64,000 nt of DNA from Gillisella vitis (GTDB lineage Bacteria; Pseudomonadota; Alphaproteobacteria; Rhizobiales; Rhizobiaceae), in the NCBI RefSeq assembly GCF_014204625.1, contig NZ_JACHLU010000007.1:143019-207018 (forward strand), given 5' to 3'. How positions within the stretch are numbered: the first letter of the stretch is position 1; every line of letters begins with the position of its first letter. Below are positions 7,909-17,270 of this stretch, piece after piece. The position numbers and the translations under genes are program-made. The notes under the pieces were generated by a model, which did not search any database, had not been told where the DNA came from, and saw only the letters and a program-made list of their open reading frames with translations.

Positions 7909-9144
7909 ATGACCGATACCGTTCTCTCCCGCCTGCTGCGCTATGTGGTGATTGACACTCAATCCGACCCGGAAAGCGCGGCGCAGCCCTCGACAGAAAA
8001 ACAGAAGGACTTAAGCCGCCTGTTGGCCAAGGAGCTTCAGGACATGGGCCTCTCTGATGCCCATATGGATGAGCACGGCAATGTCTATGCCACCATTCCG
8101 GCCAATGTGGATAAGCCCATTCCCACGATTTGCTTTTGCTCGCATGTGGATACGGCACCGGATTTCACCGGCACCAATGTCAAGCCGCAGGTGGTGAAGA
8201 ACTATCAGGGCGGCGATATTATTCTGACCGGCGATCCCAGTCAGATTATCCGCGTGAGCAACAATCCGCAACTGAACAATCAGATCGGCCATGATATTGT
8301 CACCACCGATGGCACAACGCTGCTGGGTGCCGATGACAAGGCAGGCGTTGCGGAAATCATGACGGCGGCACAGTTTATTGTCGATAACCCGCAAATCAAG
8401 CATGGTGCCATCAAGATTCTCTTTACCACCGATGAGGAGATTGGCCGGGGTGCTGACAAGGTTGACCTAAAGAAGCTGGGGGCCGAATTTGGCTACACCA
8501 TGGATGGCAGCACGGTTGGCGAAATCGAGAACGAGACTTTCTCAGCCGACGGCGTCGACATCACCATCACCGGCGTTGCCATTCACCCCGGCACCGCTTT
8601 GGGACGGATGGAAAATGCCATCAAGATTGCCAGCGCCATCATTGCCCGCCTGCCCAAAGACCAGACACCGGAAACCACCGAGGGTCGTCAGGGCTTTATT
8701 CACCCCACCGACATCAGCGGCTCGATGGACGAAGCACACCTGAAATTCATCATCCGCGATTTTATCGATGAAGGTTTGGCGCAAAAAGAAGCGCTGCTGG
8801 AAGAGATCACCCGCGATGTGATGCGCGATTACCCCGGCTCCAGCTATAGCTTCAAGGTCAAGCACCAATACCGCAATATGAAAGTGGTGCTCGATCAACA
8901 CCCAATGGTGATGAGCAACCTTGAAGAAGCCGTGCGCCGCGTGGGTCTGTCACCAAAACTCCACAGCATTCGTGGCGGCACCGATGGCTCGCGCCTATCC
9001 TTCATGGGCCTGCCCTGCCCCAATATCTACACCGGCGGCCATGCCTATCACTCGCCACTGGAGTGGATCAGCGTGCAGGATATGGAAACCTCGGTGAAGA
9101 CCATTGTTGAGCTGATCAAGGTTTGGGAAGAACGGGCACATTAA
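7909..9144 (+). CDS. pepT: Peptidase T (tripeptidase)
   Basis: M20 family zinc aminotripeptidase that removes the N-terminal residue from tripeptides. The 411-residue length matches PepT. Metal and catalytic motifs are in order: H-V-D-T-A-P-D (about 78-84), G-A-D-D-K-A-G-V-A (about 141-149), D-E-E-I-G-R-G (about 175-181) and a late T-G-G-H-A-Y-H near 383. Hairpins and gaps on both sides suggest a single-gene unit, possibly read through into the methyltransferase gene. Confidence 0.95.
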   Translation: MTDTVLSRLLRYVVIDTQSDPESAAQPSTEKQKDLSRLLAKELQDMGLSDAHMDEHGNVYATIPANVDKPIPTICFCSHVDTAPDFTGTNVKPQVVKNYQGGDIILTGDPSQIIRVSNNPQLNNQIGHDIVTTDGTTLLGADDKAGVAEIMTAAQFIVDNPQIKHGAIKILFTTDEEIGRGADKVDLKKLGAEFGYTMDGSTVGEIENETFSADGVDITITGVAIHPGTALGRMENAIKIASAIIARLPKDQTPETTEGRQGFIHPTDISGSMDEAHLKFIIRDFIDEGLAQKEALLEEITRDVMRDYPGSSYSFKVKHQYRNMKVVLDQHPMVMSNLEEAVRRVGLSPKLHSIRGGTDGSRLSFMGLPCPNIYTGGHAYHSPLEWISVQDMETSVKTIVELIKVWEERAH

Positions 9145-9198
9145 GCCCGCATTCACAGGACCGAATGTTTGTACAAATAGGATTAAAGGTCAGCCGGA

Positions 9199-9783
9199 AT
9201 GAACAATAAGACACTGGAGTTTTATGCCACCAATGCCGCGACATATGTTTCACACGGCACCGTTAATCCACGTTTGAACAGCTTTCTCGACCGCTTGCCG
9301 CCCGGTGGCACGATTCTGGAATTGGGCACGGGCAGCGGTGTTGATGCGAAAGCGATGCTGAACGCAGGCTTTCGCGTCGATGCCACGGACGGTTCCAGCG
9401 AGCTCGCCCAGGAGGCCGAAAAATTGCTGGGGCAGCCTGTTCGCCAGATGTTGTTCAACCAACTGGACGCAGTTCAAGCCTATGACGGTGTTTATGCCAA
9501 TGCTTCGCTTTTACATGCAGCCCGCACGGACCTGCCGGACATTATCAGCCGGATTCACCGTTCGCTGAAAATGGGCGGGTATGTGTGGGCCAGCTTCAAA
9601 GGCGGCCAGCAAGAAGGGCTGGACGGGCTTGGTCGCTATTATAACTACCTCAGCGCCAGCGAACTCAAACAGCTCTGGTCCCACAACGGCCAATGGTCAA
9701 CTCTGGAGCACGAAAGCTGGCTCGGCTCCGGCTATGATAAACTGCCGACAGAATGGCATTACATCATTGCAAAACGCCAGTAG
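9199..9783 (+). CDS. Class I SAM-dependent methyltransferase, target unknown
   Basis: A 194-residue Rossmann-fold methyltransferase. Motif I is I-L-E-L-G-T-G-S-G-V-D (about 37-47), followed by an acidic residue at the end of strand 2 (V-D-A-T-D-G-S) and an F-D/Y-D-G-V-Y-A-N-A-S-L-L-H motif-IV region near 96. It resembles short methyltransferases of the UbiE/tellurite-resistance TehB-like group. It lies 55 bases after pepT on the same strand and its stop is two bases from the stop of the convergent esterase gene. The substrate cannot be read from the sequence. Confidence 0.85.
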   Translation: MNNKTLEFYATNAATYVSHGTVNPRLNSFLDRLPPGGTILELGTGSGVDAKAMLNAGFRVDATDGSSELAQEAEKLLGQPVRQMLFNQLDAVQAYDGVYANASLLHAARTDLPDIISRIHRSLKMGGYVWASFKGGQQEGLDGLGRYYNYLSASELKQLWSHNGQWSTLEHESWLGSGYDKLPTEWHYIIAKRQ

Positions 9784-9785
9784 CT

Positions 9786-10706
9786 TTACAAAAGGTGATG
9801 CTTGCGCATCCACGCTTCAAGAGCCGGGGTCCAGACCACCGGCTCTTGTTTTTTGACGCCCATGGCAAAGCCGTGGCCACCTGTTTGTAATGGGATCAGT
9901 TCAACCGGCACATCCGCTTTTTCGCACGCCGCCTGCATCAGAAGCGAATTGTTGAAATCAGCCACCGGGTCATCCTTGGCGTGGACCAACAGAAATGGCG
10001 GGTCATTGGGTTTGACGCCGGTTTCCACTGACCATTTTGCCACGGCCTCTGCATCTGGCTTGCGCCCCACCAATTTCATCCGCGTCCATGTATGATCATA
10101 GGGGGCTTTGAGCGTAATAACGGGATAGGCCAGCACCGAAAAATCCGGCCTTGCCGACAGGCAGTCCGTGGCATCCACTGACTGATAGCTGACCTCATCA
10201 AACCGGGTTGAGAGCATTCCCATCAAATGACCACCTGCGGAGAAACCCATACAGCCGATCTTTGCGTTATCGAGGCCAAGGCTGGCCGCTTGGGCGCGAA
10301 TAAGGCGCACGGCGCGTTGCGCATCTTGCAGGGGTGCCAGCGGCCCAACGGTCCATCCCTCGCCGGGCAGGCGATAGGTGATAATAAAGGCGGTGACGCC
10401 GCGCTCAGACAGCCATTTGGCGGCTGCCTCACCTTCGTGTTTTTCCGAGATGACCCGATAACCACCGCCGGGAGCAATCAAGACGGCGGTTCCATTTGGC
10501 TGATCTGGCCGCACCATTCGCAATGTTGGTATTGCAACGCTGATGATGGAGCCATGACGATCAATCACCGGGCCAGTTTCCGGCCCACCACCGCCGGGCG
10601 GCTTTGTGGGCCAAAGGGGTGTGGCATCCGTCGAGAGTGAATTGGCCAAAGCGCTCACAAAAGGGCTTATCGCCAAAAAAGTCATGAATACCCGCCGCCC
10701 AAACAT
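9786..10706 (-). CDS. Exported alpha/beta hydrolase (acetyl-esterase type)
   Basis: A 306-residue alpha/beta hydrolase. The N terminus (R-R-V-F-M-T-F-L-A-I-S-P-F-V-S-A-L-A) looks like a signal peptide, so the enzyme is probably periplasmic. The oxyanion-hole segment A-P-G-G-G-Y, the nucleophile elbow G-F-S-A-G-G (about 161-166), the acid in H-A-K-D-D-P-V (near 246) and the late G-G-H-G-F histidine form the expected triad order of acetyl-xylan/carbohydrate esterases. Convergent with the methyltransferase gene, with no room for a terminator between the stops. The substrate is inferred only from fold. Confidence 0.85.
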   Translation of the reverse strand: MFGRRVFMTFLAISPFVSALANSLSTDATPLWPTKPPGGGGPETGPVIDRHGSIISVAIPTLRMVRPDQPNGTAVLIAPGGGYRVISEKHEGEAAAKWLSERGVTAFIITYRLPGEGWTVGPLAPLQDAQRAVRLIRAQAASLGLDNAKIGCMGFSAGGHLMGMLSTRFDEVSYQSVDATDCLSARPDFSVLAYPVITLKAPYDHTWTRMKLVGRKPDAEAVAKWSVETGVKPNDPPFLLVHAKDDPVADFNNSLLMQAACEKADVPVELIPLQTGGHGFAMGVKKQEPVVWTPALEAWMRKHHLL

Positions 10707-10749
10707 TTTGTGTCACACTTTCAAAACCGAGACTGTGTGACTATACGGC

Positions 10750-12276
10750 CTATTCCGCAGCACTACGGCCGTCAGTAAGATCATCATCACTGCCGTTTGC
10801 ATCTCCCGGCAGCGTCTCGGCTTCCAAATCCGGGAAGGCAACAATGCGTTTGCCGGAAAAATCGGTGTGGACCACCACCAACCCCTGCTCTTCGAAATAG
10901 CCCAGCAAGCGACGCGCGCGGCGAGCCGAATGGGTACCATAGGCACGGGCTATGCGCAAATCCGATGGGCAAGGCTCATTGCGAAGGGCTGCCTTGGCCA
11001 TGAGCAGGAACACGCCCTGCAAATCATCGGAGACCCGCATGGATAAAGACAGGGCCGTCTGCCAGCCCTCGGAGGCAGCGGTTTCTTCATCCACGCCTGC
11101 GCGGGTCACGGCCACACGGCGGCGGAATTCCCCCATCGGCATGGGTGGACCACCAACGCGGCGCATACGGGCGCGCACGAGGAACTCCTGATAGAGCACC
11201 GCATCGGTGCGATAGGCAGCCTGTGGATCATCGAGAATTTCCGCCAGAACCGCAGCCATCCGCTCTTCGCGGTCTTCCGCTGTCATCTCCGGCTGCGATG
11301 GCCGAGCGGGATTGACCTCTTCGCTCATCACCGGTGTGGCGCGGGACAGTTCGGCCAGAATATCCGTGGTCGGGCGTGGCGCGGGTGCCACCCGGCGCAT
11401 AATGGGCCGGGTAAACTCTTCAGGGTCGGGCGTGAAAATCAGCTCTTCCACGTCCTGCGGCGCATTGGGCAGCGGCATCAGTTTGGGGCTGCTTGATCGT
11501 GCCGAAGTTTCCACATCGCCAATAACAATCGGCAGCGGACGGCGCGACAGTGCCGGGCCAAGGGCTACAAAATGACCGCGTTTCAAATCACGAAACATTT
11601 CGGCCTGACGGCGATCCATGCCGAGAAGATCAGCGGCGCGGGCCATGTCAATATCGAGAAAGGTCCGGCCCATCAGGAAGTTGGAGGCTTCTGCGGCCAC
11701 ATTTTTGGCAAGCTTTGCAAGGCGCTGGGTGGCAATCACCCCCGCAAGACCGCGTTTACGGCCACGGCACATCAGATTGGTCATCGCGCCGAGGGACAGT
11801 TTACGGGCATCTTCCGAGACATCGCCACCAACGGCGGGCGCAAACATCTGCGCTTCATCGACCACCACCAGCACGGGGTACCAATATTCGCGTTCGGCAT
11901 CAAACAGCCCGTTGAGAAAAATACCAGCGGCACGCATCTGCTGCTCAACATCCAGCCCTTCCAGCGTCAAAACGCAGGAAACGCGATGCTGACGGATGCG
12001 ATTGGCAATGCCGATCAGTTCCGCATCGCTACGTTCCCCATCAACAACAAGATGGCCGTATTTATCGGAGAGCGTGACGAAATCACCTTCAGGATCAATG
12101 ATGATCTGCTGCACCCATTGCGCCGACTGTTCCAGCAAACGCCGCAGCAAATGCGACTTGCCAGAGCCGGAATTGCCCTGCACCAGAAGGCGGGTTGCCA
12201 GCAATTCCTCGATATCGAGCTTGGCGGGTTGGCCACCCGACACTGTTCCCATATCGATTCCGACCTGCAACGTCAT
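10750..12276 (-). CDS. HerA/DUF87-type ATP-binding protein
   Basis: A 508-residue RecA-fold ATPase. Walker A is G-N-S-G-S-G-K-S (about residues 34-41) and Walker B is V-L-V-V-V-D-E-A-Q-M-F (about 134-144), typical of the HerA/VirB4-like DUF87 proteins that translocate DNA as hexamers. The C-terminal third is arginine-rich with a winged-helix-like segment. No NurA nuclease or other phage-defence partner is adjacent, so a defence role is not indicated. The start was moved 12 codons inward to the ATG at 12274-12276, which follows GAGGG. The biological role is not known to me. Confidence 0.8.
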   Translation of the reverse strand: MTLQVGIDMGTVSGGQPAKLDIEELLATRLLVQGNSGSGKSHLLRRLLEQSAQWVQQIIIDPEGDFVTLSDKYGHLVVDGERSDAELIGIANRIRQHRVSCVLTLEGLDVEQQMRAAGIFLNGLFDAEREYWYPVLVVVDEAQMFAPAVGGDVSEDARKLSLGAMTNLMCRGRKRGLAGVIATQRLAKLAKNVAAEASNFLMGRTFLDIDMARAADLLGMDRRQAEMFRDLKRGHFVALGPALSRRPLPIVIGDVETSARSSSPKLMPLPNAPQDVEELIFTPDPEEFTRPIMRRVAPAPRPTTDILAELSRATPVMSEEVNPARPSQPEMTAEDREERMAAVLAEILDDPQAAYRTDAVLYQEFLVRARMRRVGGPPMPMGEFRRRVAVTRAGVDEETAASEGWQTALSLSMRVSDDLQGVFLLMAKAALRNEPCPSDLRIARAYGTHSARRARRLLGYFEEQGLVVVHTDFSGKRIVAFPDLEAETLPGDANGSDDDLTDGRSAAE

Positions 12277-12325
12277 AACCCTCGTGATCTTTGGAAGTGG
12301 CCCCAAGGCCAATCAAGCCTGATCC

Positions 12326-12370
12326 CATAGATCATTTCATTGTTCTAAGGAAACAATGAAATGATCTATG
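12326..12370. repeat. Perfect 19-bp inverted repeat
   Basis: Arms CATAGATCATTTCATTGTT (12326-12344) and its exact complement (12352-12370) flank a 7-base loop. It lies 49 bases upstream of the ATPase start and 120 bases past the CorC-like gene stop, both minus strand. Neither flank has a run of U, so it is a long AT-rich hairpin or a regulator site rather than a classical terminator. Confidence 0.85.
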
Positions 12371-12383
12371 CTCTCGCTTTATC

Positions 12384-12427
12384 GCATTTCCGAACGCAAA
12401 ACCGCCGCGCACTTTTGCTGGAAATGC
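12384..12427. repeat. Dispersed 44-bp palindromic repeat, copy A
   Basis: Begins GCATTTCC and ends GGAAATGC, with inner GCAAAA/TTTTGC arms, so it folds as an interrupted hairpin. A second copy lies at 43934-43977 and differs at five positions, all transitions, four of them together in the loop. It resembles short intergenic mosaic elements of rhizobia. Confidence 0.8.
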
Positions 12428-12492
12428 TGTAACAGAAAATGAAAGGCTTGCGTGGGTCTTGTTGCCAAAACCCACAGACAATCACAGCCCGA

Positions 12493-13857
12493 TCAATCCG
12501 GGTCGGAAAGCGGCACCGGCGAAACCAGAATTTTATCGATACGGCGGCCATCCAGATCAATCACTTCGAACTTCCAGCCACTTTTGACAAAGCTTTCGCC
12601 CAAAGACGGAATGCGCTTCAACTCGTCCAACACAAAACCGGCAACCGTGGTGAAATCCGGGTCATCATCCACCGGCACGCGGATGTGCTCGACAAACTCA
12701 TCAATCGGCGTCCAGCCTGCCACCAGATAAGAACCATCTTCGCGCATCAACAGGGCTGGCTCTTCCTCGCCATCTTCCTGATAGGCACCAGTGATCGCTT
12801 CGAGAATATCACCGGAGGTAATGATGCCTTCAAAATGGCCGTACTCATCATAAACCAGCACCATATGCTGACTGGTCTTGCGGATCGACTGGATAATGTC
12901 GATAGCGCCTGCCAGATCCGACACAATCGGCACCTCATGGGTCAGTTCACGAATATCAATATCATTGCCACGCGCCAGCGCATCATAGAAATTCTTGACC
13001 GGCATCACGCCGATGATTTCATCGGAATTGCCATTGCGCACCGGCATACGCGAATGCTGGCTCTCGTTGAGCTTTTCACGGATTTCATCCACGGTGTCGT
13101 CCACACCAATGGTATCCACGTCGCGCCGCGGTGTCATCAGCCCACGGGCAGTTCGGTCAGCCAGGCGCATGACGCCCGAAATCATTTGTGACTCTTCCGA
13201 ATCGATCACGCCGGCGCTCTGGGCTTCAGCCAGAACAGTCTTGATCTCTTCGTCTGTAACAGTGCCATTCGAGCTGCCCTTTTGGCCCAACAGCGCCAGA
13301 ACGGCGCGGCCTGAGCCATCCAGCAACCAGACCAGCGGCGCACAGACTTTGGACAGCACCACCATAGTGCCTGCCATACGGGCGGCGACAAGCTCGGGAT
13401 TGCGCAATGCAATCTGCTTGGGCACCAGTTCGCCAACGATCAGAGACAGATAGGTGATCAGCACGACAACAGAGCCGACGCCTAAGGCGCTTGCCAAAGA
13501 TTCGGCCATACCCTGGGCCAGAAGCCATTGTGTAAAGCGCGCACCAAGGGTCGCGCCGGAAAAGGCACCGGACAGCACGCCAACAAGGGTAATGCCAATC
13601 TGCACAGTAGAAATAAAACGGCCGGGGTTTTCACCGAGGCTAATGGCCGTTGCGGCCCCTCTATGCCCTGCCTCCGCGAGAACTTTAAGGCGGGCAGAGC
13701 GGGCGGACACAACCGCAAGCTCTGACATTGACAAAACCCCGTTCAGCAAGGTGAGCAAGGCGACAATAACAATTTCGGCGATCAAGCTGTTTAAAATCTC
13801 ATAGGAGCCACGCAAAGGTGGCGGGTGTGAGAGCTTTAACACAAAACCATGCCGCAA
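12493..13857 (-). CDS. CNNM/CorC-type membrane protein with CBS pair
   Basis: A 454-residue protein of the HlyC/CorC (TlyC) family. An N-terminal DUF21 membrane domain with about four helices (roughly residues 20-190), a pair of CBS domains (about 215-335, including D-E-Y-G-H-F-E-G-I-I-T) and a CorC_HlyC transporter-associated domain (about 350-440) are in family order. Such proteins are tied to Mg2+/Co2+ efflux or resistance, despite the common hemolysin label. The frame opens with a TTG at 13855-13857 and has no ATG before the first membrane helix, so the start is uncertain; TTG codons at residues 15 or 25 are alternatives. Confidence 0.85.
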   Translation of the reverse strand: MRHGFVLKLSHPPPLRGSYEILNSLIAEIVIVALLTLLNGVLSMSELAVVSARSARLKVLAEAGHRGAATAISLGENPGRFISTVQIGITLVGVLSGAFSGATLGARFTQWLLAQGMAESLASALGVGSVVVLITYLSLIVGELVPKQIALRNPELVAARMAGTMVVLSKVCAPLVWLLDGSGRAVLALLGQKGSSNGTVTDEEIKTVLAEAQSAGVIDSEESQMISGVMRLADRTARGLMTPRRDVDTIGVDDTVDEIREKLNESQHSRMPVRNGNSDEIIGVMPVKNFYDALARGNDIDIRELTHEVPIVSDLAGAIDIIQSIRKTSQHMVLVYDEYGHFEGIITSGDILEAITGAYQEDGEEEPALLMREDGSYLVAGWTPIDEFVEHIRVPVDDDPDFTTVAGFVLDELKRIPSLGESFVKSGWKFEVIDLDGRRIDKILVSPVPLSDPD

Positions 13858-13860
13858 TCC

Positions 13861-13878
13861 AAATGCAGATATGCATTT
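13861..13878. promoter_or_regulatory. 18-bp palindrome before the CorC-like gene
   Basis: AAATGCA-GATA-TGCATTT, perfect 7-bp arms, begins four bases before the longest-frame start codon of the CorC-like gene. Small, but at an operator-like position. Confidence 0.3.
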
Positions 13879-13957
13879 TTACAGGGTGAAACGGCGAATA
13901 CAGCATTGAATTCAGGAAACAGGATCAGCAATGCCCCTGCTTTTCAGGGGGATTAGA

Positions 13958-14059
13958 GCATCGGACCGAAAAGTGCCCCCGGTTTTCGGAAAAATCCGAT
14001 GCAAAAATAAAAAGCTATAGCATCGTGCCGATTCCGATTTAGGGACCGATGCTATAGCT
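13958..14059. repeat. RIME-like mosaic repeat of two hairpins
   Basis: Hairpin one has arms GCATCGGA (13958-13965) and TCCGATGC (13995-14002). Hairpin two has perfect 13-bp arms AGCTATAGCATCG (14013-14025) and CGATGCTATAGCT (14047-14059). The composition and phrases such as CCGGTTTTCGGAAAA match the intergenic mosaic elements I remember from Rhizobium, Sinorhizobium and Agrobacterium. Its right end enters murI and supplies the stop codon at 14039-14041. Confidence 0.8.
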
Positions 14060-14878
14060 GCCGCATTGCAGGGATAAACCAAAGCCTTGCAGCAATCGGC
14101 GAGTGGCAAAATCGGGCTGACCGGAGGTAAACTGGGCAAAATCAGCATTGAAATAGGCGCTGTCTGCGTGAGTCTCTGCCTGTGCCATCGGCACAAGGCG
14201 CCGTGCCTGACGGGCAATGGCTTCCGCAGGGTCAAGCCAATCCACCGGCCAGGGCGCAAGCTTGCGGAACCTGTTGGCCAGAAAGGGATAATGGGTGCAG
14301 GCCAGCACGATAATATCTGTCCTCGTCTCAGCTTCCGTCACAAAGCAGGGCGCAATTTCCGCCATCAAATCGTCATCCGAGACCTGTTCGCCACGGATAT
14401 AGGTTTCCGCCAACTGCGCCAGATGTTTCGAGCCCACCAGATTGACCTGACACTGGCTGGCAAAAGATTGAATCAGATCGCGGGTGTAAGCGCGCTTGAC
14501 GGCCCCGGGCGTTGCCAGAACAGAGATCAGACCGGAGCGGGTGCGCTCTGCTGCGGGCTTGATGGCCGGAACGGTGCCAACAAATTTCCGAGTGGGAAAA
14601 GCGGCCCGCAGATCGGCCCCCACCAGTGTGAATGCCGTGTTGCAGGCAATAATCACCACTTCGGGATCATAGGTGGACAGAAGCCTGCCGAACAAGGTGA
14701 TGATTCGCGCCCGCAATGGCTCTTCTTCCCAATCACCATAGGGAAAGCCTGCATCATCGGCGACATAGATAAAGCCACGCTCTGGCATCAGCACCCGCGC
14801 TTCACGCAGCACGGTCAAACCACCAATGCCGGAATCAAACACCAGAACCGGCTTCAGATCAGATGTCATGCCCGTCAT
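14039..14878 (-). CDS. murI: Glutamate racemase
   Basis: Converts L- to D-glutamate for peptidoglycan precursors. Family signatures are [11 protein letters not shown] at the N terminus, the first catalytic cysteine in A-C-N-T-A-F and the second in A-C-T-H-Y-P-F. The length (279 residues) is normal. The longest frame adds 34 upstream residues that overlap trmJ; the ATG at 14876-14878 is preferred because GAGAGGA lies nine bases ahead, though ATGs at 14887 and 14869 are possible. The start overlaps the trmJ stop, suggesting coupling. The last seven or so codons lie inside a RIME-like repeat. Confidence 0.94.
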   Translation of the reverse strand: MTGMTSDLKPVLVFDSGIGGLTVLREARVLMPERGFIYVADDAGFPYGDWEEEPLRARIITLFGRLLSTYDPEVVIIACNTAFTLVGADLRAAFPTRKFVGTVPAIKPAAERTRSGLISVLATPGAVKRAYTRDLIQSFASQCQVNLVGSKHLAQLAETYIRGEQVSDDDLMAEIAPCFVTEAETRTDIIVLACTHYPFLANRFRKLAPWPVDWLDPAEAIARQARRLVPMAQAETHADSAYFNADFAQFTSGQPDFATRRLLQGFGLSLQCGSYSIGP

Positions 14879-15704
14879 CAATGTCATTCCTCTCACCCTC
14901 CAGCAATGCACCATCGACTGGAGCCCCGGCACCACGCGGATTTTTGCGCGAAAACCGATCCAGCGACGAAACAACGCCACGCATCACCTTGATCTCTTGC
15001 GACGAGAACCCGCGCTTCGACAAGACAGCACGAAGATTGTCGACCATTCGTGCCTTTTTATGAACGGGCCGGAAATATCCGCGCGAATCCAGCGCATCTT
15101 CCATATGCTCAAACAGCCCGATCACTTCATCCTTGGTGGCGGGCAATTGATCAATTTCCTGAAACGGCGTGGCGGTGACATCCTCCATGCCGGATTTCAT
15201 CCATTCATAGGACATCAACAGCACGGCCTGGGCAATATTCAGCGAAGCAAAAGCGGGATTGACCGGAAACGTCACAATCTCGTCGGCCAGCGCCACATCT
15301 TCATTGGTCAGACCGGACTTTTCGCGGCCAAACAGGATGCCAGTCTTTTGGCCAGCGCGGAAACGGCTCCGCAAGGTTGAGGCCGCCGTGACCGGAGATG
15401 CAACGGGCTTGAAATTATCCCGCTGACGGGCTGTGGTCGCATAGAGAAAGTTGAGATCGGCAATGGCCTCTTCAACCGTTGCAAAAACCACAGCGCCATC
15501 AATCACATGATCTGCCTTCGAGGCAGCCGAGCGGGCCTTGTCTGATGGCCAGCCATCACGCGGGTTCACCAGTCGCAGTTCTCCTAGACCAAAATTGGCC
15601 ATGGCCCGCGCCACCATGCCGATGTTTTCACCCAATTGCGGCTCGACCAGAATGATCGCCGGGCCTTCGGCAATGAGTTCACGTTCGCTGTTGGTGCCTG
15701 CCAT
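14859..15704 (-). CDS. trmJ: TrmJ-type tRNA/rRNA 2'-O-methyltransferase
   Basis: SPOUT-class enzyme of 281 residues that probably methylates the 2'-OH of nucleotide 32 in tRNA. SPOUT knot motifs are visible: [17 protein letters not shown] near residue 20, [10 protein letters not shown] near 125 and the late L-N-I-A-Q-A-V motif near 155. The C-terminal extension with a coiled, charged region is usual for TrmJ. The start at 15702-15704 follows AGGA; the longest frame adds 18 residues. It overlaps the downstream murI and is divergent from icd. Confidence 0.88.
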   Translation of the reverse strand: MAGTNSERELIAEGPAIILVEPQLGENIGMVARAMANFGLGELRLVNPRDGWPSDKARSAASKADHVIDGAVVFATVEEAIADLNFLYATTARQRDNFKPVASPVTAASTLRSRFRAGQKTGILFGREKSGLTNEDVALADEIVTFPVNPAFASLNIAQAVLLMSYEWMKSGMEDVTATPFQEIDQLPATKDEVIGLFEHMEDALDSRGYFRPVHKKARMVDNLRAVLSKRGFSSQEIKVMRGVVSSLDRFSRKNPRGAGAPVDGALLEGERNDIDDGHDI

Positions 15705-15882
15705 GGTTTTCGTCCTGAATGTCACCGAGTTTCGGTTTTTTGACGCCTGAATGGGCATAAATCATCCAAAAGGCAAGAGCCGAGACCGTGGCCGAACTGC
15801 CAAAATCCATGGGATTTGCCGGTACGTATCAACAATTGAAACCTGACAGCGCGAAAATCCGGGTCGGGACATCGCTTCCTGT

Positions 15883-15910
15883 TTGCCTTGGCTCATGAGA
15901 ATGCTATAGG
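15883..15910 (+). promoter_or_regulatory. Candidate promoter of icd
   Basis: TTGCCT (15883-15888), 16-base spacer, TATAGG (15905-15910), about 65 bases before the icd start. A reasonable sigma-70 match, not proven. Confidence 0.42.
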
Positions 15911-15975
15911 CAAATCCGGTTTATACAAATCCGATGCGGCGCATTTCAAGGCCGCGCTATTGATGAGGAAAACAT

Positions 15976-17190
15976 ATGCAAAAGATCAAGGTTGCAAACC
16001 CTGTCGTCGATCTCGACGGCGATGAGATGACCCGCATCATCTGGCAGTTCATCAAGGAAAAGCTGATCCTGCCCTACCTTGATCTGGAAATCGAATATTA
16101 CGACCTCTCGGTTGAAAACCGCGACGCCACCAACGACCAGGTGACCATTGATTCCGCCCATGCCATCAAGAAGCACGGTGTTGGCATCAAATGCGCAACC
16201 ATCACGCCAGACGAAGCCCGCGTGAAGGAATTCAACCTCAAGGAAATGTGGAAAAGCCCGAACGGCACCATCCGCAACATCCTCGGCGGCGTTATTTTCC
16301 GCGAACCGATTATCTGCAAGAACGTTCCTCGCCTCGTTCCCGGCTGGACCCAGCCAATCGTTGTTGGCCGTCACGCTTTCGGCGACCAGTACAAGGCAAC
16401 CGATTTCAAATTCCCCGGCAAGGGCAAACTCACCATCAAGTTCGTCGGTGAAGACGGTCAGGTGATTGAGAAGGACGTGTTTGATGCGCCTTCCGCTGGC
16501 GTGGCCATGGCCATGTACAACCTCGACGATTCGATCCGCGATTTCGCCCGCGCTTCGATGAACTACGGCCTGATGCGTAAGTGGCCGGTTTACCTGTCCA
16601 CCAAGAACACCATCCTCAAGGCTTACGACGGCCGCTTCAAGGATCTGTTCGAAGAAGTCTATCAGGCAGAATTCAAGGCCAAGTTCGAAGAAATCGGCAT
16701 CACTTACGAGCACCGCCTGATCGACGACATGGTGGCTTCCGCGCTGAAGTGGTCAGGTGGCTACGTTTGGGCCTGCAAAAACTACGACGGCGACGTGCAG
16801 TCTGACACCGTGGCCCAAGGCTTTGGCTCGCTCGGCCTGATGACCTCGGTTCTGCTGTCGCCCGATGGCCGCACGGTTGAAGCCGAAGCTGCTCACGGCA
16901 CCGTGACCCGTCACTACCGTCAGCATCAGAAGGGTCAGGAAACCTCGACCAACTCGATCGCATCGATCTTCGCCTGGACCCGTGGCCTTGCCCACCGCGC
17001 CAAGCTGGATGACAATGCCGAACTGGCCAAGTTCGCCCTCACCCTTGAAAAGGTTTGCGTGGACACGGTTGAAGCTGGCTTCATGACCAAGGATCTGGCG
17101 CTGTTGATCGGCCCTGATCAGCCTTGGCTGTCCACCACAGCCTTCCTCGACAAGGTTGATGAGAACCTCAAGAAGGCCATGGCGGCTTAA
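15976..17190 (+). CDS. icd: NADP-dependent isocitrate dehydrogenase
   Basis: Oxidative decarboxylation of isocitrate to 2-oxoglutarate in the TCA cycle. The 404-residue protein is of the eukaryote-like (IDH1/2-type) subfamily common in Rhizobiales: M-T-R-I-I-W near residue 20, [13 protein letters not shown] in the substrate loop near 95, and [10 protein letters not shown] near 308 for NADP binding. GAGGA lies ahead of the ATG. Codon use is strongly biased, suggesting high expression. A single-gene unit with a good terminator. Confidence 0.97.
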   Translation: MQKIKVANPVVDLDGDEMTRIIWQFIKEKLILPYLDLEIEYYDLSVENRDATNDQVTIDSAHAIKKHGVGIKCATITPDEARVKEFNLKEMWKSPNGTIRNILGGVIFREPIICKNVPRLVPGWTQPIVVGRHAFGDQYKATDFKFPGKGKLTIKFVGEDGQVIEKDVFDAPSAGVAMAMYNLDDSIRDFARASMNYGLMRKWPVYLSTKNTILKAYDGRFKDLFEEVYQAEFKAKFEEIGITYEHRLIDDMVASALKWSGGYVWACKNYDGDVQSDTVAQGFGSLGLMTSVLLSPDGRTVEAEAAHGTVTRHYRQHQKGQETSTNSIASIFAWTRGLAHRAKLDDNAELAKFALTLEKVCVDTVEAGFMTKDLALLIGPDQPWLSTTAFLDKVDENLKKAMAA

Positions 17191-17208
17191 GACGTTGAAT
17201 GAACTCAG

Positions 17209-17236
17209 AAAACCCGGCCTTAGCGCCGGGTTTTTT
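17209..17236 (+). terminator. Rho-independent terminator of icd
   Basis: Stem AAAACCCGGC / GCCGGGTTTT with a 6-base loop followed by a run of six T, 18 bases after the icd stop. Confidence 0.92.
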
Positions 17237-17270
17237 GTCGAAATCAACAATCAATCCTTCGGACATCATC

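Noticed and set aside
10750..12276. HerA-like ATPase as part of an anti-phage system
   Set aside because: No NurA, SIR2, nuclease or other defence gene adjacent; neighbours are housekeeping genes.
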